NCBI GenBank assembly: GCA_947476185.1
Contig: CANJPX010000003.1
Span: forward strand, 72,707 to 133,221
Reading direction: 5' to 3'
Source: Bacteroidota bacterium
Lineage (GTDB): Bacteria; Bacteroidota; Bacteroidia; 2-12-FULL-35-15
DNA: 60,515 bases
The notes beneath the pieces are model-generated. The model had not been told where the DNA came from. It ran no database searches and saw nothing but the letters and a program-made list of their open reading frames with translations. The stretch's first letter is position 1. The number at the start of each line of letters is the position of its first letter. Of this stretch, positions 36,148 to 45,765 are shown piece after piece. The translations under genes and the position numbers were made by a program.

Positions 36148-36804
36148 ATGTTAGATAAAATAGGTATCGCGAAGCGAATCGCAAAAGAAATAAAAGACGG
36201 CTATTATGTGAACCTGGGAATAGGAATTCCAACCTTGGTAGCCAACTATATTCCGAAAGGAATGAACGTTGTTCTGCAGTCGGAAAATGGCCTTTTAGGA
36301 ATGGGTCCGTTTCCTTTTGAGGGAGAAGAAGATTCAGATCTGATCAACGCAGGAAAACAAACGATTACAACTGTTCCCGGTTCTGCATTTTTTGATTCGG
36401 CAATGAGTTTTGGAATGATCCGTTCCAGAAAGGTTGACCTGACCATCCTTGGTGCCATGGAAGTTTCGGACAATGGCGACATTGCAAACTGGAAAATTCC
36501 CGGTAAAATGGTAAAAGGAATGGGAGGCGCCATGGACCTTGTTGCATCAGCAAAAAACATTATTGTTGCTATGCAGCACGTAAACAAAGCCGGGGAGTCA
36601 AAACTTTTGCCTGCCTGCGAATTACCGTTAACCGGCGTTCGGTGTGTAAAAAAAATAGTAACCGAATTGGCTGTGCTGGACGTTACGCCCGAAGGATTTA
36701 AATTGTTGGAACGCGCTCCGGGAGTTACTGTGGAAGAAATAATAAAAGCAACTTTAGGAAGACTGATCATTGAAGGAGATATTCCTGAAATGGTTATTGA
36801 CTAG
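36148..36804 (+). CDS. scoB: 3-oxoacid CoA-transferase subunit B
   Basis: 218 residues. It has the beta-subunit N-terminus GYYVNLGIGIPTLVANYIP and the active-site Glu46 in VVLQSENGLLGMGPFPFEGEED, which forms the glutamyl-CoA intermediate. ITTVPGSAFFDSAMSFGMIRSRKVDLTILGAMEV and ANWKIPGKMVKGMGGAMDLV are standard. It completes the heterotetramer with scoA. It ends 23 bases before an inverted repeat that separates it from the glycosyltransferase gene. Confidence 0.95.
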   Translation: MLDKIGIAKRIAKEIKDGYYVNLGIGIPTLVANYIPKGMNVVLQSENGLLGMGPFPFEGEEDSDLINAGKQTITTVPGSAFFDSAMSFGMIRSRKVDLTILGAMEVSDNGDIANWKIPGKMVKGMGGAMDLVASAKNIIVAMQHVNKAGESKLLPACELPLTGVRCVKKIVTELAVLDVTPEGFKLLERAPGVTVEEIIKATLGRLIIEGDIPEMVID

Positions 36805-36827
36805 TAGTAAATTATAGATGTACGAGT

Positions 36828-36880
36828 CTTCGACTCCGCTCAGACTGACGTCCAAAATGTCACAAAGAGCGGAGTCGAAG
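36828..36880. repeat. Dispersed inverted-repeat element between scoB and a glycosyltransferase
   Basis: CTTCGACTCCGCTC (36828-36841) and GAGCGGAGTCGAAG (36867-36880) are exact reverse complements with a 25-base spacer. It lies 24 bases after the scoB stop and could end transcription or stabilise mRNA. Related sequence occurs in ybeY (24910) and, more weakly, at 57784. Confidence 0.7.
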
Positions 36881-36897
36881 TGTTTAGTAAAACAACA

Positions 36898-38763
36898 ATG
36901 AAAAACACAAACAAAACAATTTTTGTTCTTGGTCTGTTAATATTCTGTTACACTTTTATCCGTGCCTATTTATTATCATTTACCTGGGACGAATCATTTT
37001 CTTACCTTCAATATGTCCGCAACGAAACATTGTTCCCCGACAAGTACGAAGCGATGAGCGCCAACAACCACTTGTTAAATACATGGTTGAATATTTATCT
37101 GGTAAAAGTTTTTGGTGTAAACGAATTTGCTTTGCGATTGCCAGCCCTCTTTGCCCATCTGCTATTTCTTGTTTTTTCCTTTAAATTATTGAAGAATTTT
37201 CAGAGTTCAGTGTTGATAATTGCCTCCTTTTTGATCATCAATTTAAACCCCTATCTTCTCGATTTTTTCTCCCTTTCCCGTGGCTATGGCTTATCTCTTG
37301 GTTTGATGATGGCAAGTATTTATTATTTATATCTATTCAGCACAAACGAATTTAAAACAAAGGATGCTTTAAAAGCAATTGCTTTAGGCGGACTGGCAGC
37401 AACCGCTAATTTTGTAATGCTCAATTATTTCGTTGTTTCTTTTGGCTTGATGGGAATTTTGATCCTAACGGATTTTATGCAAAAAGAAGATAAAAGTTGG
37501 GTAAAACTTTTGGCTTCACTTGGTGCGCAGATGATTGTTTTTTCCTTGTTCTTACTCTTTTTGCTTCCTGTTGTCTTAAAATTGAAGGAAGCCGAAGCCT
37601 TATATTATGGAGGGAACAAAGGTTTTTGGTCCGACACTTTCAGTACCATTACAGACCGCTGTTTTTACGACCTGGGATATAACTTTTGGTTTCAGAGGGC
37701 TGCAAAGGGATTCGTAATATTGATCGCCCTGGCAGCGACTGTTTTTGTCGGGATGAAACACGCGAAAAAACAAATAAATAAGAGCAATTCTTTTTTAGGA
37801 ACACTCGTTTTGCTATTAGGATTTTGTGTGCTCTCCACCATCGTACAGCACTATGTTTTCGGAACACTTTACTTAATTGAACGGACAGCCATTTTTCTTG
37901 TTGTTTTGTTTAATTTGTTGTTTGTGTTCGTTATAAATGAATTTTCAAAAGAAAAAAAGCAAGTTATTTTTATTTCTTATCTGGCAACTTTTATTGTTGT
38001 CGTTCATTTCCTGATAGCATTTAACATATCTTATGTATTGGAGTGGAAACAAGATGCAGACATCAAAGAAATGATCAGCGATCTGGATAAGATAAAAGTG
38101 ATACCGAAAGAAAAATGCAATATAAGCATTGCCATTCCACTTGAATTTGACCAGGGAATAAACTTTTACAGAGCAAAGGATAACCGTTATTGGATCAATA
38201 CAGTTCAGCTTTCCGATTGGAAAGATATGCGCTACGATTATTTATTTTTTAGCCCGGAAGAATTTTCAAAGATCAATATGGACTCGATCGACATCATCAA
38301 ACGCTATCCCGGCACAAATTCTGTTTTAGCGAAATGGAAGAAACACGCGGATCCTACAAAAGTTAGTTTTCTGCAAACTTTAAATTATGGGGACACAAAA
38401 GAAAAGGCCTATTTGATCGACAGGAAGGTAGAATATGCGCAAGGATTTAATTATATTATTAACGATAGCATTACTTTAGATAAAAACGCTGAGGTGGTTT
38501 TTAATGCAACAGTTATGGCCGCCGATGTTTTGAAAAGTAATTTATTCATAATCGTTTCTTTTGAAAATTCAAAAGGATTGTATGAGTGGAGAAGGGCTTG
38601 TGTAAAAGATTATATTGTTAAATCGGGTCAGTGGACCAACATCTGCTATTCTGTTTTAGTTCCGAAAGAATGTAAAGCCGGTGATTTACTTAAGTCATAT
38701 ATTTGGAATCCATACAAACATATTTTGTATGTAAAAAGAATGGAATTTAAATGGATCAGATAG
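36898..38763 (+). CDS. GT-C (GT39-like) membrane glycosyltransferase with C-terminal beta-sandwich module
   Basis: I chose the ATG at 36898 (621 residues); the GTG 18 bases earlier is the end of the repeat. About 10-11 membrane helices fill residues 8-375. The first outer loop has SFTWDESFSYL, the acidic pair of GT39/ArnT-type enzymes that use polyprenyl-phosphate sugars, followed by NNHLLNTW and FALRLPALF, also typical. The C-terminal 120 residues are soluble and carry the shared module pattern (GLYEWRR, Trp, VPKECKAGDLLKSYIWN). It likely glycosylates a periplasmic substrate. Acceptor unknown. Confidence 0.8.
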   Translation: MKNTNKTIFVLGLLIFCYTFIRAYLLSFTWDESFSYLQYVRNETLFPDKYEAMSANNHLLNTWLNIYLVKVFGVNEFALRLPALFAHLLFLVFSFKLLKNFQSSVLIIASFLIINLNPYLLDFFSLSRGYGLSLGLMMASIYYLYLFSTNEFKTKDALKAIALGGLAATANFVMLNYFVVSFGLMGILILTDFMQKEDKSWVKLLASLGAQMIVFSLFLLFLLPVVLKLKEAEALYYGGNKGFWSDTFSTITDRCFYDLGYNFWFQRAAKGFVILIALAATVFVGMKHAKKQINKSNSFLGTLVLLLGFCVLSTIVQHYVFGTLYLIERTAIFLVVLFNLLFVFVINEFSKEKKQVIFISYLATFIVVVHFLIAFNISYVLEWKQDADIKEMISDLDKIKVIPKEKCNISIAIPLEFDQGINFYRAKDNRYWINTVQLSDWKDMRYDYLFFSPEEFSKINMDSIDIIKRYPGTNSVLAKWKKHADPTKVSFLQTLNYGDTKEKAYLIDRKVEYAQGFNYIINDSITLDKNAEVVFNATVMAADVLKSNLFIIVSFENSKGLYEWRRACVKDYIVKSGQWTNICYSVLVPKECKAGDLLKSYIWNPYKHILYVKRMEFKWIR

Positions 38764-38896
38764 TTTTTTGAAATGCTTTTTTTGGACCTTGTTTTTATAT
38801 CTTGTGTTTTTTCATTTCATTTCGTTTTCTGTCTGATAGTTTCATCCAAAACCATATATTTAGCAATTACCAACAAGCATTGATAGAATTAGACGA

Positions 38897-40846
38897 ATGA
38901 ACGCAAACCTAATGAGAAATTCAAAAGTGATTTATTGGGTAGTAATATTCCTCGTCATTTTAATTTCTTTTCTTTATTTTTCTCCGCTTACCTCATATAT
39001 TCTTCATTCGGATATTGGAGTTCAGATATTGATGACATATGATTTTAAATGGCCGGAAAACTTATATTTTTGGGGCCAGGATCGAATAGGTAGTATTGTT
39101 CCAATGTTTGGACATCTTCTATATAAGTTTTCGAACCTTTCTCCGATTGCTTCCGCATCGATTTCAGAATATATATTTTTAACAATTGGCTTCCTTTCGC
39201 TTTCCACTCTTTTTAGAACGAAAAAATCTAAAATTATTTTTGCTGTTTCATGGTTTTTACCCTCTTTTGTATTTCAGGAGCTCGTGCAATTGTCGCAGCC
39301 ATATGCAACACAAGCATGTTTTTTGGGAGTCATGATCTTTTTTATAAATGAATCCACAAAAAAGAATAATTCGGAAAAGAAAAAATCACTCTTCTTTTTT
39401 TTCTTTGGAATTTTATCATTGTTTGTTTCTATTTGGTCTTCCGATTTGAGTTGGGTCGCTTACCTTTTATTAATTCTCACTGGAGTTTTTCGTTTTGTTG
39501 AAATTAAAAACACAGGAAACCCGCTAAAAATTGTACAGGTCAAAAAAATTTCGCGGGAAGCTACAATCTATCTTGGAGTCTTTATTTTGGCTTCATTTAT
39601 CGGATTTTTATTTATTTATTATGCAAAAGCTACAGCCATTAGAGACGAGGTATACAACAATCATTTGTTTGGTACATTAACAGAAGGGCTTTTAATTTTA
39701 AACTCTAAAACCAGCCTGGTATATTCTACCTTAATTTTTGAAAGAGGGGACATCTTTTTAAGCTTGCATACATTGTTTTTTACGGTTGGGGTAATTGTTT
39801 TACTTTATTTTTTTGTTACAAAAAAGAGTGAGAAAAAAATTCAGACAGTTTGGAGAAACTATTTTTTATTTTACACTTTATTTTGTGGATTTGCCTTGTT
39901 TTCATCGTATTGGGTTTTCGGAAATTTCATGGCAAACAGATATTTTACAGTGTTATATGTTTCAATATGGATTATTATTCTTATTTCGATTGAGCGCTAT
40001 GGTGGGAAAAAACTATTTCTATTGCAATCACTGTTTTTTGGATCTGCTATTTTTTCTGCAGCAAGTTCTGTTGCTCCCTATTTTTTTGAAGGTAAATCAG
40101 CTGAAACAAACCGATTGTACGAGTTTAAGAAGTTGGGAAAAATAGGTGTTATAGGCAACTATTGGTATTCATATAATATTAGTGCGGTTGACCCTGTCAA
40201 CATAAAGGCAACACCAAATGAACTGAGTCAAATTAGATGTAAGGCATGTGTTGATTCAACTTTAGCGTGTGCAACAATTTACCTGATTCAGGACGGTTGG
40301 TTGGATAGCTTTCCAAAACATATAAAACAGTTTGGCGTTGATTTAGAGCGGAGGAATACCTCCATTAAAATTGGTGGTTATACAGTCGCGCCATACTCTC
40401 TTGTGAATTTCAATAAAAGGTTTTTGCCAAACGAATTGAAAACAAACTTCGCCCAAACTATAATGGATGATGAATCGACTTCAAAAACTGTATTCTTTAC
40501 GGATTTTTTAGGAGCGCCTTCAACTCCAAACTACTTTGTTTATGGACCGTATGTTACCCTGAAGAAGGCGGCATATATTGTTCGTTTTGCTTTGAAAGCG
40601 ACAGCTTTATGCCCTACGGATCAGGCTTTTGCGAAAATTGATATTTCGTGTGATCATGGCGCAAGGGAATTGGTTGCAAAAGAGATCAAGGGCGCGGACT
40701 TTACCCAACGTGAAAAATATAAGGTTTTCGAATTGAATTTTAAAACAGATACAATTCTTAAAGATGTGGAGTTTAGGGTAATTTATTTTGGAAAAGAAAA
40801 GCTATGGTTTGATTATGTAGAAATTCAGCAGGAGGATATTAAATAA
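38897..40846 (+). CDS. Polytopic membrane protein, probably GT-C-like
   Basis: 649 residues, about 11-12 membrane helices to residue ~400, then a soluble C-terminal part. I do not recognise a named family. The layout resembles GT-C enzymes: an acidic residue early in the first outer loop (LHSDIGVQILM), many helices, then a periplasmic domain. The last 120 residues (FFTDFLGAPSTPNYFVYGPYVTL, then DISCDHGARELVAKE, then WFDYVEIQ) look like a beta-sandwich distantly similar to the shared module of the neighbours. It sits between two GT39-type genes and the GT2 gene. An inner ATG at 38912 is also possible. Confidence 0.65.
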   Translation: MNANLMRNSKVIYWVVIFLVILISFLYFSPLTSYILHSDIGVQILMTYDFKWPENLYFWGQDRIGSIVPMFGHLLYKFSNLSPIASASISEYIFLTIGFLSLSTLFRTKKSKIIFAVSWFLPSFVFQELVQLSQPYATQACFLGVMIFFINESTKKNNSEKKKSLFFFFFGILSLFVSIWSSDLSWVAYLLLILTGVFRFVEIKNTGNPLKIVQVKKISREATIYLGVFILASFIGFLFIYYAKATAIRDEVYNNHLFGTLTEGLLILNSKTSLVYSTLIFERGDIFLSLHTLFFTVGVIVLLYFFVTKKSEKKIQTVWRNYFLFYTLFCGFALFSSYWVFGNFMANRYFTVLYVSIWIIILISIERYGGKKLFLLQSLFFGSAIFSAASSVAPYFFEGKSAETNRLYEFKKLGKIGVIGNYWYSYNISAVDPVNIKATPNELSQIRCKACVDSTLACATIYLIQDGWLDSFPKHIKQFGVDLERRNTSIKIGGYTVAPYSLVNFNKRFLPNELKTNFAQTIMDDESTSKTVFFTDFLGAPSTPNYFVYGPYVTLKKAAYIVRFALKATALCPTDQAFAKIDISCDHGARELVAKEIKGADFTQREKYKVFELNFKTDTILKDVEFRVIYFGKEKLWFDYVEIQQEDIK

Positions 40847-40895
40847 TATTTTTCTAAAATACGGGTTAAAATAAATTTATACAGGAGGGAAATAC

Positions 40896-40930
40896 TTTTG
40901 GACGAATTTAAAAAAATTATTACATCTTTG
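40896..40930 (+). promoter_or_regulatory. Promoter-like element upstream of the GT2 gene
   Basis: TTTTG at 40896-40900 and CATCTTTG at 40923-40930 (22-base spacer) fit TTG-N-TAnnTTTG with one mismatch. The start codon is 76 bases downstream. Confidence 0.45.
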
Positions 40931-41005
40931 TATTTATTAAAATGTGCCAACGACCTTCTAAATTTACAAGTAATACATTAAAATATCAAAGTTAAATTAA
41001 GAACA

Positions 41006-41725
41006 ATGTCCATTAAAAAATTATCAATTGTTATTCCGGCATACAATGAAGCCGCTACAATACACTTAATACTGAACAAAGTGCTAGCCGTGAAGCTTAG
41101 CTATGCTATTCAAAAAGAGGTGATCATTGTGAACGATTGCTCCAAGGATAATACGCAAGAGGTAATAGAGGCATATATTGCTAATAATAAAGAATCCGAT
41201 ATTCGATTGTTTAATCAGGAATATAACCAAGGCAAAGGGGCCGCGTTGCACAAAGGAATTTCATTAGCGACAGGGGAATATTTGATTATTCAGGATGCTG
41301 ACCTGGAATATGATCCGGAAGAGTACAATATTCTATTAAAGCCGATATTAAACGGTTTTGCCGATGTTGTATTTGGTTCACGATTTATAGGAGGAAAGCC
41401 TCATCGCATTTTGTTTTTCTGGCACTCCATAGGAAATAAATTTTTGACTTCTTTATCCAACATGTTCACCAATTTAAATTTGACGGATATGGAGACCTGT
41501 TATAAATTGTTCAGGACAGATATTATTCAAAATATTATACTCAAAGAAAAACGTTTCGGCTTTGAGCCGGAAGTAACAGCAAAGATCTCTAAAGTGCCCA
41601 AAATCCGGATCTATGAAGTTGGGATTTCATATTATGGAAGAACATACGAAGAAGGGAAAAAAATAGGCTGGAAGGATGCATTCCGGGCTATGTGGTGCAT
41701 ATTTAAATACAATGTTTTTTCGTAA
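41006..41725 (+). CDS. Family 2 glycosyltransferase (polyprenyl-phosphate sugar synthase type)
   Basis: 239 residues, a lone GT-A domain without membrane helices. Motifs: [59 protein letters not shown] (DxD), then ADVVFGSRF. The tail has [13 protein letters not shown] and [23 protein letters not shown], the signature of dolichyl/polyprenyl-phosphate-mannose synthase-like enzymes. It would make the lipid-linked monosaccharide donor that the neighbouring GT-C proteins use on the other side of the membrane. Sugar identity (Man or Glc) is not provable here. Followed 17 bp later by the ricin-containing gene. Confidence 0.88.
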   Translation: MSIKKLSIVIPAYNEAATIHLILNKVLAVKLSYAIQKEVIIVNDCSKDNTQEVIEAYIANNKESDIRLFNQEYNQGKGAALHKGISLATGEYLIIQDADLEYDPEEYNILLKPILNGFADVVFGSRFIGGKPHRILFFWHSIGNKFLTSLSNMFTNLNLTDMETCYKLFRTDIIQNIILKEKRFGFEPEVTAKISKVPKIRIYEVGISYYGRTYEEGKKIGWKDAFRAMWCIFKYNVFS

Positions 41726-41742
41726 ATAAGAAAGAAATAAGA

Positions 41743-43557
41743 ATGTCAGAAATAAAAAAAGAAAGAGTATTTTCCTGGATATTATTAGGAGCGGTTATTC
41801 TTATGTATGCCGCGTTTTACAACGGGTTTCCAATGGTGACGTCCGATTCTGGAGCATATATAGGCAGTGGTTTCAAGGGCTGGGTTCCGATTGACCGTCC
41901 AATTTTTTACGGTTTGTTTATTAGACACTCTAGCCTTGCTTCAAGCCTTTGGTTTACGGTGTTTTTCCAAGCACTAATGCTTTCATTTGTTTTATGGCAG
42001 ACTATAAACAAATATACTGCTGATTTTTATAGTAAAGCCAGCAAGTTTGCCCTTTTGATTATTTTAACTTGTTTTAGCAGTGTATCTTGGTTTGTCGGGC
42101 AAATAATGCCAGATATTTTTGTGGGTATTGGTTTGTTGGCGTTTCTTTTAATAATTCTTTCTCAGAAAAATGCTGCAGTGACAACCATTAATACATTGAT
42201 ATTATTGGTATCCTGTTTGGTGCACAATTCTAGTATGTTAATTTTTTCCATTTTAACTATTTTAACATTTTTATATGCATTGTACAGCAAGGCATTTACT
42301 AAAAAAATTGTTTATAAAGGGAGATATGTTTTAGCGGTGTTTACAATATTATCTGCATGGATAATTACACCACTTTTAAATTTTCATTATGGTCAAAAGT
42401 TCGAGATATCAGGAAGTCCTCACGTTTTTTTAATGGCAAAAAATATCGAGAACGGTATCGTTGATCGTTATTTAAAAGAAAACTGCGATAAATATTTAGT
42501 AAAAAAATTGAATGACTCAACAGAATATTTTTTATTTGCTAAACACAGCAAAAAAGCTGTTGATATTTCTAGACTGAGTAAAGATGTCGGGGGGAGTGTT
42601 CAGCAGTGGTCTTTTACAGGAGCAACAAATCAAAAATATAAAATTGTGAAGGGAGAAAAGGGTTGGTTTCGCCTTTTGTCTGTCCATAGTAATCTATATT
42701 TTGAAGCCAAGTACGACTCTGTTTTAAATAGGAATAATATTTTTCAAGCTTCTAAAAGACTTACAGATGAACAGTTGTTTAAATTTATTTCAACAAATTC
42801 AGATAGCAATTCATTTTATATAATAAACAAAAATAATAACAAATATCTTGAGATCTTTCAAAGTAATCAGGAAAATGGAGTGCAATTAAATCTTGGCGAT
42901 TCGGCCGGATCGGATAATCAAAAATTCCAATTTATGGTTGGAAACAACTGTATGTGTTTATATAAGGATATGCTCCCAAACTCAGCAATTACATTCATTT
43001 GGAGTGATAATGGACCATTTTCTAAAACAGGTTCTTGGGCATGGAGCGCTGAGGAGTATAATATAATTTTGGAGAGAATTTTTTTTTCTACAGAATATTT
43101 TGGTGCTAATGTTGGTGAAGCAATGCTTGCAACTTTTAGTCAACTTACTAGAAATGATATTGGTGATGGATTAATTGGGTATGACAACAAAAGTGCCCCA
43201 TATATTTCAATTGAAACACATTTCCCTTATGAGTTAAAACAATTTAGTAATAGTACTCAAAACAGGTGGCAATTAAATTTTGTAGAGATTAATAAACGAC
43301 ATTTTTGGTTGCTAATTATTTCTCTTATTATTGTTTTTGTTTTTCTTTCCAAGAGAGAGCTTCGTGAAAAAATTGATACAACCTTTTTGTTTTTTCTAAA
43401 GATTTGTTTAACAGCAATTTTGTTTAATGCATTTGTAACAGGCGCTTTAGCAAACGTTCTAGACAGGCTCGAGGCTCGTATTATTTGGGTTCTTCCTTTA
43501 GTTGCGTTAATATTAGTTTTTAATTTTTATTCGAATTATAAAAAGAAAAACCCTTAA
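41743..43557 (+). CDS. Polytopic membrane protein with an internal ricin-type beta-trefoil
   Basis: 604 residues. Residues 10-210 form about 6-7 membrane helices, and the outer loop starts YNGFPMVTSDSGAYI. Residues ~262-400 (nt 42526-42942) read as a ricin-B-type trefoil: three units with Q-x-W/F-like ends (VQQWSF/NQKYKI, FQASKRLTDEQLFKF, GVQLNLG/DNQKFQF). After it come the family phrase CLYKDMLPNSAITF and SDNGPFSKTGSW, a soluble part, and more helices (about 515-600). The trefoil appears to be placed between LKENCDKY and CLYKDMLPN, parts that I would expect to be adjacent in this GT-C-like family. It may bind glycans near the active site. Confidence 0.72.
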   Translation: MSEIKKERVFSWILLGAVILMYAAFYNGFPMVTSDSGAYIGSGFKGWVPIDRPIFYGLFIRHSSLASSLWFTVFFQALMLSFVLWQTINKYTADFYSKASKFALLIILTCFSSVSWFVGQIMPDIFVGIGLLAFLLIILSQKNAAVTTINTLILLVSCLVHNSSMLIFSILTILTFLYALYSKAFTKKIVYKGRYVLAVFTILSAWIITPLLNFHYGQKFEISGSPHVFLMAKNIENGIVDRYLKENCDKYLVKKLNDSTEYFLFAKHSKKAVDISRLSKDVGGSVQQWSFTGATNQKYKIVKGEKGWFRLLSVHSNLYFEAKYDSVLNRNNIFQASKRLTDEQLFKFISTNSDSNSFYIINKNNNKYLEIFQSNQENGVQLNLGDSAGSDNQKFQFMVGNNCMCLYKDMLPNSAITFIWSDNGPFSKTGSWAWSAEEYNIILERIFFSTEYFGANVGEAMLATFSQLTRNDIGDGLIGYDNKSAPYISIETHFPYELKQFSNSTQNRWQLNFVEINKRHFWLLIISLIIVFVFLSKRELREKIDTTFLFFLKICLTAILFNAFVTGALANVLDRLEARIIWVLPLVALILVFNFYSNYKKKNP

Positions 43558-43615
43558 AGCGGATTGGGCGTTTTTAGAATACTGTCACTCTTAAAAATGC
43601 GAATCAAAAATAGCA

Positions 43616-45625
43616 ATGGTCAGAATCCCTTTTAGGAAAAATTTTTGGAAATCAAAGGAGGTCTGGTACCTGATCTTTTTTGCTTTTGTTTTACTGAATT
43701 TGTTTTCAAAGTTTTATTACCTGCCCGAAGAAAGTATTTATGGGGACGAGGCCTATAGTATTTACCATGCTCAAAAACCCTTAAGTGAACTAAGAGATCT
43801 TTTTTTGCATGATCAAAACCCTCCGATGCAAATTGTTACCTTGCATTTTTGGATGATGATTTTTGGTGTATCCGATTTTTCTGCCAAGTCCCTTTCAGTA
43901 ATTCTAAGCGTTTTATGCGCTATTGTTTTGTTCTTTTTTTCAAAGAAATTCTTGAATAAAGAAGCTACAATCATTGTGTGTTTACTCTTTTTATTATCAA
44001 ATGTCCAGCTGTTTTACTCTCACGAAGCACGTGTATATCCTCTTGTACAGTTCTTATGCATTAGCTCGTTTTATTTCTATTTTGACATCTTAAACAAACC
44101 AACAAAAGGCAAAGTGTTATTGTTGGCGCTGGTCAATTTTCTTTTACTTTTTTCACACTATCTCAGCATCTTTATTTTGTTAACCCAGTTTCTTTGTGTG
44201 TGGATGTATGTCGGAAAAAACAGAAAAGCAGTTATACATTATTTAGTAAGCGGGTTTTTGGTAGTGGCGCTTTTTTTACCTTGGGCAAAAGTAATGTTCG
44301 CAAATCTGCCTAAAAGCGGAAGTTTTTGGTTGGAGGCGCCTCATTTTGGGGAGTTGAAATTTTTTATTTTTTGGTTAAATGGAAATGAGTTCTTGTTTTA
44401 TATTTTCTCTACGATAATTCTATCATCGGTGGTGATGATTTTTTTAAACAAGCGGTTTCAGTTTTTCATTAAAGAATTTGATGTTAAAATTTATATTATA
44501 TTTTTGGTTTGGTATCTCCTTCCAATAGCATTAGATTACATCATTGCTCAATTTTCTCCTGTTTTTTTATTGAGGTATTTTTTATATTCAAGTATCGGGC
44601 TTTGCCTTCTCACAGCCTATATTATTGCAAATTTGAACATGAATATCATTGTCAGGGTAATTGTTTTTTTACCATTACTAGGATTTCTATTATTGGCGTT
44701 TGATGCAAAACCGCAAAAGGAAGATGATTGGCGCTCGCTCGTTTCTCAAGTGAGATCCTTGCAAAACAAAAAAACCATTATACTTGTTTCTGCATCCTAT
44801 AAATTTAAGGACTTTTGTTTTTATTATGACCCGGAGGCCTTTAAGGATTACAACAACAGCATTAAAAGATTGGCTGATGAAAAAGTGTATTGCTCAAAGG
44901 GGGGTCCTTACGGTTGGCAAGCTGTAAATATGGACAGTGTTGATCAGGTTTTATTTGTTCAGGCTCACCGTCAATTTGAAGACCCTGAAGAGAAAATAAA
45001 ACAAAATTTATTGGATAATAAATTCAAAATTTGTAATGACTATATTGAAAGGAATATTGCATTGACAATTTTTAAACGCGATGGAAAAGAGTGTTGTCCT
45101 ATAAAAATTGTTAATGAACGTAATCCTACCAAGGACGATTTTTGGAAAATTCAAACCGGGATTCGAGAGCAGCTTCATGATACGGTTTTAGTTTTTAAAA
45201 CTGATATGGAGCCTAACCCGGTGTGTCAATTGCCCATTGGAATAGTAAAAGAAGTAGCTCTGTCAGGCAGTTTTGCAAATAAAATCAACAAGGAAAATCA
45301 ATATAGTGTCGGAATAGCAAAAACAGCAAGAGAGCTCAGGGGCTGCACAGAGATCAGCATTGATGCTCAGGTATATTATGAAAGTACTCCGAATGGAAAA
45401 TTAATAATTTCGGTAGAAAAAAGTGGACAAATTTTTTATTGGCAAGAGATGCCAATTTTTGAAAGGGTTCATTCACCTAAAACGTGGACAGAAATATTGA
45501 ATACGACAGTTATACCAAAAGAGCTCGGAGAAGGAGATTTACTAAAGGTTTATTTTTGGAACCAAGACACCCCTGCCTTTTTTATAGACGATTTTAAAAT
45601 TACATTTGCTAAAGCTTTGCAATAA
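43616..45625 (+). CDS. GT39/ArnT-like membrane glycosyltransferase with C-terminal beta-sandwich module
   Basis: 669 residues. About 10-12 membrane helices to residue ~365. The first outer loop has EESIYGDEAYSIYHAQK, then DQNPPMQIVTLHFWM and DFSAKSLSVI, the PMT_2/GT39 pattern with its catalytic Asp-Glu. EARVYPLVQF is also a GT39 hallmark. The tail (nt 45185-45622) has the shared module: IISVEKSGQIFYW, Trp, TTVIPKELGEGDLLKVYFWN, FFIDDFKITF. It probably transfers a sugar from a polyprenyl-phosphate donor on the periplasmic face. It ends the + strand part of the glycan island. Confidence 0.85.
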   Translation: MVRIPFRKNFWKSKEVWYLIFFAFVLLNLFSKFYYLPEESIYGDEAYSIYHAQKPLSELRDLFLHDQNPPMQIVTLHFWMMIFGVSDFSAKSLSVILSVLCAIVLFFFSKKFLNKEATIIVCLLFLLSNVQLFYSHEARVYPLVQFLCISSFYFYFDILNKPTKGKVLLLALVNFLLLFSHYLSIFILLTQFLCVWMYVGKNRKAVIHYLVSGFLVVALFLPWAKVMFANLPKSGSFWLEAPHFGELKFFIFWLNGNEFLFYIFSTIILSSVVMIFLNKRFQFFIKEFDVKIYIIFLVWYLLPIALDYIIAQFSPVFLLRYFLYSSIGLCLLTAYIIANLNMNIIVRVIVFLPLLGFLLLAFDAKPQKEDDWRSLVSQVRSLQNKKTIILVSASYKFKDFCFYYDPEAFKDYNNSIKRLADEKVYCSKGGPYGWQAVNMDSVDQVLFVQAHRQFEDPEEKIKQNLLDNKFKICNDYIERNIALTIFKRDGKECCPIKIVNERNPTKDDFWKIQTGIREQLHDTVLVFKTDMEPNPVCQLPIGIVKEVALSGSFANKINKENQYSVGIAKTARELRGCTEISIDAQVYYESTPNGKLIISVEKSGQIFYWQEMPIFERVHSPKTWTEILNTTVIPKELGEGDLLKVYFWNQDTPAFFIDDFKITFAKALQ

Positions 45626-45765
45626 TGTAGTTACGTCTTTTTCATCTTCGTTTAAATTATAAGTTAATAATAAATTTTGCTAAAACAATCAGTTACTTAT
45701 TTTCACCACCTTTCTATAATTTTAAAATTCATTAATAGGTTATCAACGTTTGTCAGAGATAAAAT

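Noticed and set aside
36246-36770. 174-residue - strand ORF opposite scoB
   Set aside because: It is a shadow of scoB, whose motifs and active-site Glu are clear.
45734-45742. TTATCAACG as part of an origin
   Set aside because: A single 9-mer in a convergent gap, with no cluster or other origin signals.
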